Below are positions 5,261 to 5,532 of a stretch of 5,532 nt of DNA, piece after piece (within the stretch, counting starts at the first letter, position 1; each line of letters starts with the position of its first letter). A model generated the notes under the pieces. That model was not told the DNA's origin. It searched no databases and saw only the letters and a list, made by a program, of their open reading frames with translations. Origin of the DNA: DATJWY01 sp035500775. GTDB taxonomy: Bacteria > Pseudomonadota > Alphaproteobacteria > Acetobacterales > Acetobacteraceae. The position numbers and the translations under genes are program-made. Where the stretch lies: assembly GCA_035500775.1 (NCBI GenBank), contig DATJWY010000295.1:1-5532 (forward strand). The letters run 5' to 3'.

Positions 5261-5293
5261 CCTTCCTATAGATCAGCCTAAAACTATCATGCT

Positions 5294-5532
5294 CTAAAAG
5301 CTGAAATTGGCCATGATGATCGGGCCATTGGCCGACAGGCGCCTTAGAACGCCGCTGTCCTGCTGGAAGGACAGATAGCGGTAGGTGAGCGACAAATCGA
5401 CCCAGCCTACATGGTAGGCAAGGCCGGAGGCGATCTGCCAGGTCAGTGTCGAGCCGCCCGCACCAGCATCGAAATAATAGGGGATGAACAGCCCGGTGTC
5501 GCCGAGGCGGATGCGGCCGCGAAAGCCGCCGA
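5294..5532 (-). CDS. Outer-membrane beta-barrel protein, C-terminal part (cut by window edge)
   Basis: The minus strand carries an open frame from the window edge to TAG at 5296-5294, giving the last 78 residues of a protein whose start lies to the right. It shows alternating hydrophobic/polar strands with aromatic girdle residues, such as LTWQIASGLAYHVGW (29-43) and VDLSLTYRYLSF (44-55). A Gly/Asp-rich turn occurs in LFIPYYFDAGAGGS. It ends IIMANFSF, with the C-terminal Phe that marks substrates of the Bam outer-membrane assembly machinery. The repeating GGFRGRIRLGDTG and YYFDAGAGGSTLTWQ patterns resemble a family of uncharacterised outer-membrane proteins. It presumably has an N-terminal signal peptide outside the window. 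The C-terminal family resemblance is good; pore or enzyme function cannot be decided. The reading frame is uninterrupted within the window. Confidence 0.8.
   Translation of the reverse strand, partial: GGFRGRIRLGDTGLFIPYYFDAGAGGSTLTWQIASGLAYHVGWVDLSLTYRYLSFQQDSGVLRRLSANGPIIMANFSF

Overview
The window looks like ordinary chromosome from a very GC-rich alphaproteobacterium. Acetobacteraceae (a Roseomonas/Rhodopila-like lineage) is my best guess. The guess rests on the G/C-rich third codon positions, the protein families present, and intergenic GGGGTCC...AGGGGC-AGC-GCCCCT palindromes of a kind I associate with that family. No tRNA, rRNA, CRISPR array, transposase or phage gene is visible.

Layout, left to right. 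(1) 1-105: a palindromic repeat element built of hairpins. (2) 124-957, minus: a DppC/OppC-type ABC transporter inner-membrane permease, with no partner permease beside it. (3) 958-1230: a divergent intergenic stretch. (4) 1231-2046, plus: a transglutaminase-like cysteine peptidase family protein. (5) 2074-2143: three consecutive hairpins between two convergent genes, probably a bidirectional terminator and a relative of the repeat in (1). (6) 2146-3477, minus: a TTC38-like tetratricopeptide protein. (7) 3462-3716, minus: the C-terminal stub of an alpha/beta hydrolase, overlapping the start of the TTC38-like gene. (8) About 3800-3885: a sharply AT-rich island with candidate promoters on both strands and a 26-bp dyad. 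(9) 3948-4070, plus: a possible 40-codon leader ORF ending in an ATGA overlap with the next gene. (10) 4067-5029, plus: a D-2-hydroxyacid dehydrogenase (phosphoglycerate dehydrogenase-like). (11) 5031-5260: a hairpin-rich intergenic region carrying a second full copy of the repeat in (1). (12) 5294-5532, minus: the C-terminal end of an outer-membrane beta-barrel protein, cut by the window edge.

The genes do not form an obvious pathway. They sit as single or paired transcription units separated by palindromic repeats. The only tight couplings are the hydrolase stub with the TTC38-like gene (16-nt overlap) and the putative leader ORF with the dehydrogenase (4-nt overlap). The most interesting signals are non-coding or subtle. 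One is a repeat family whose hairpin stems vary by compensatory change around conserved linkers. Another is the AT-rich divergent control region with an operator-like dyad. Two proteins are also worth a look: the TTC38-like protein has paired HxxxH motifs, and the transglutaminase-like protein has Ser where the catalytic His is expected. I see no convincing new defence or mobile system here.
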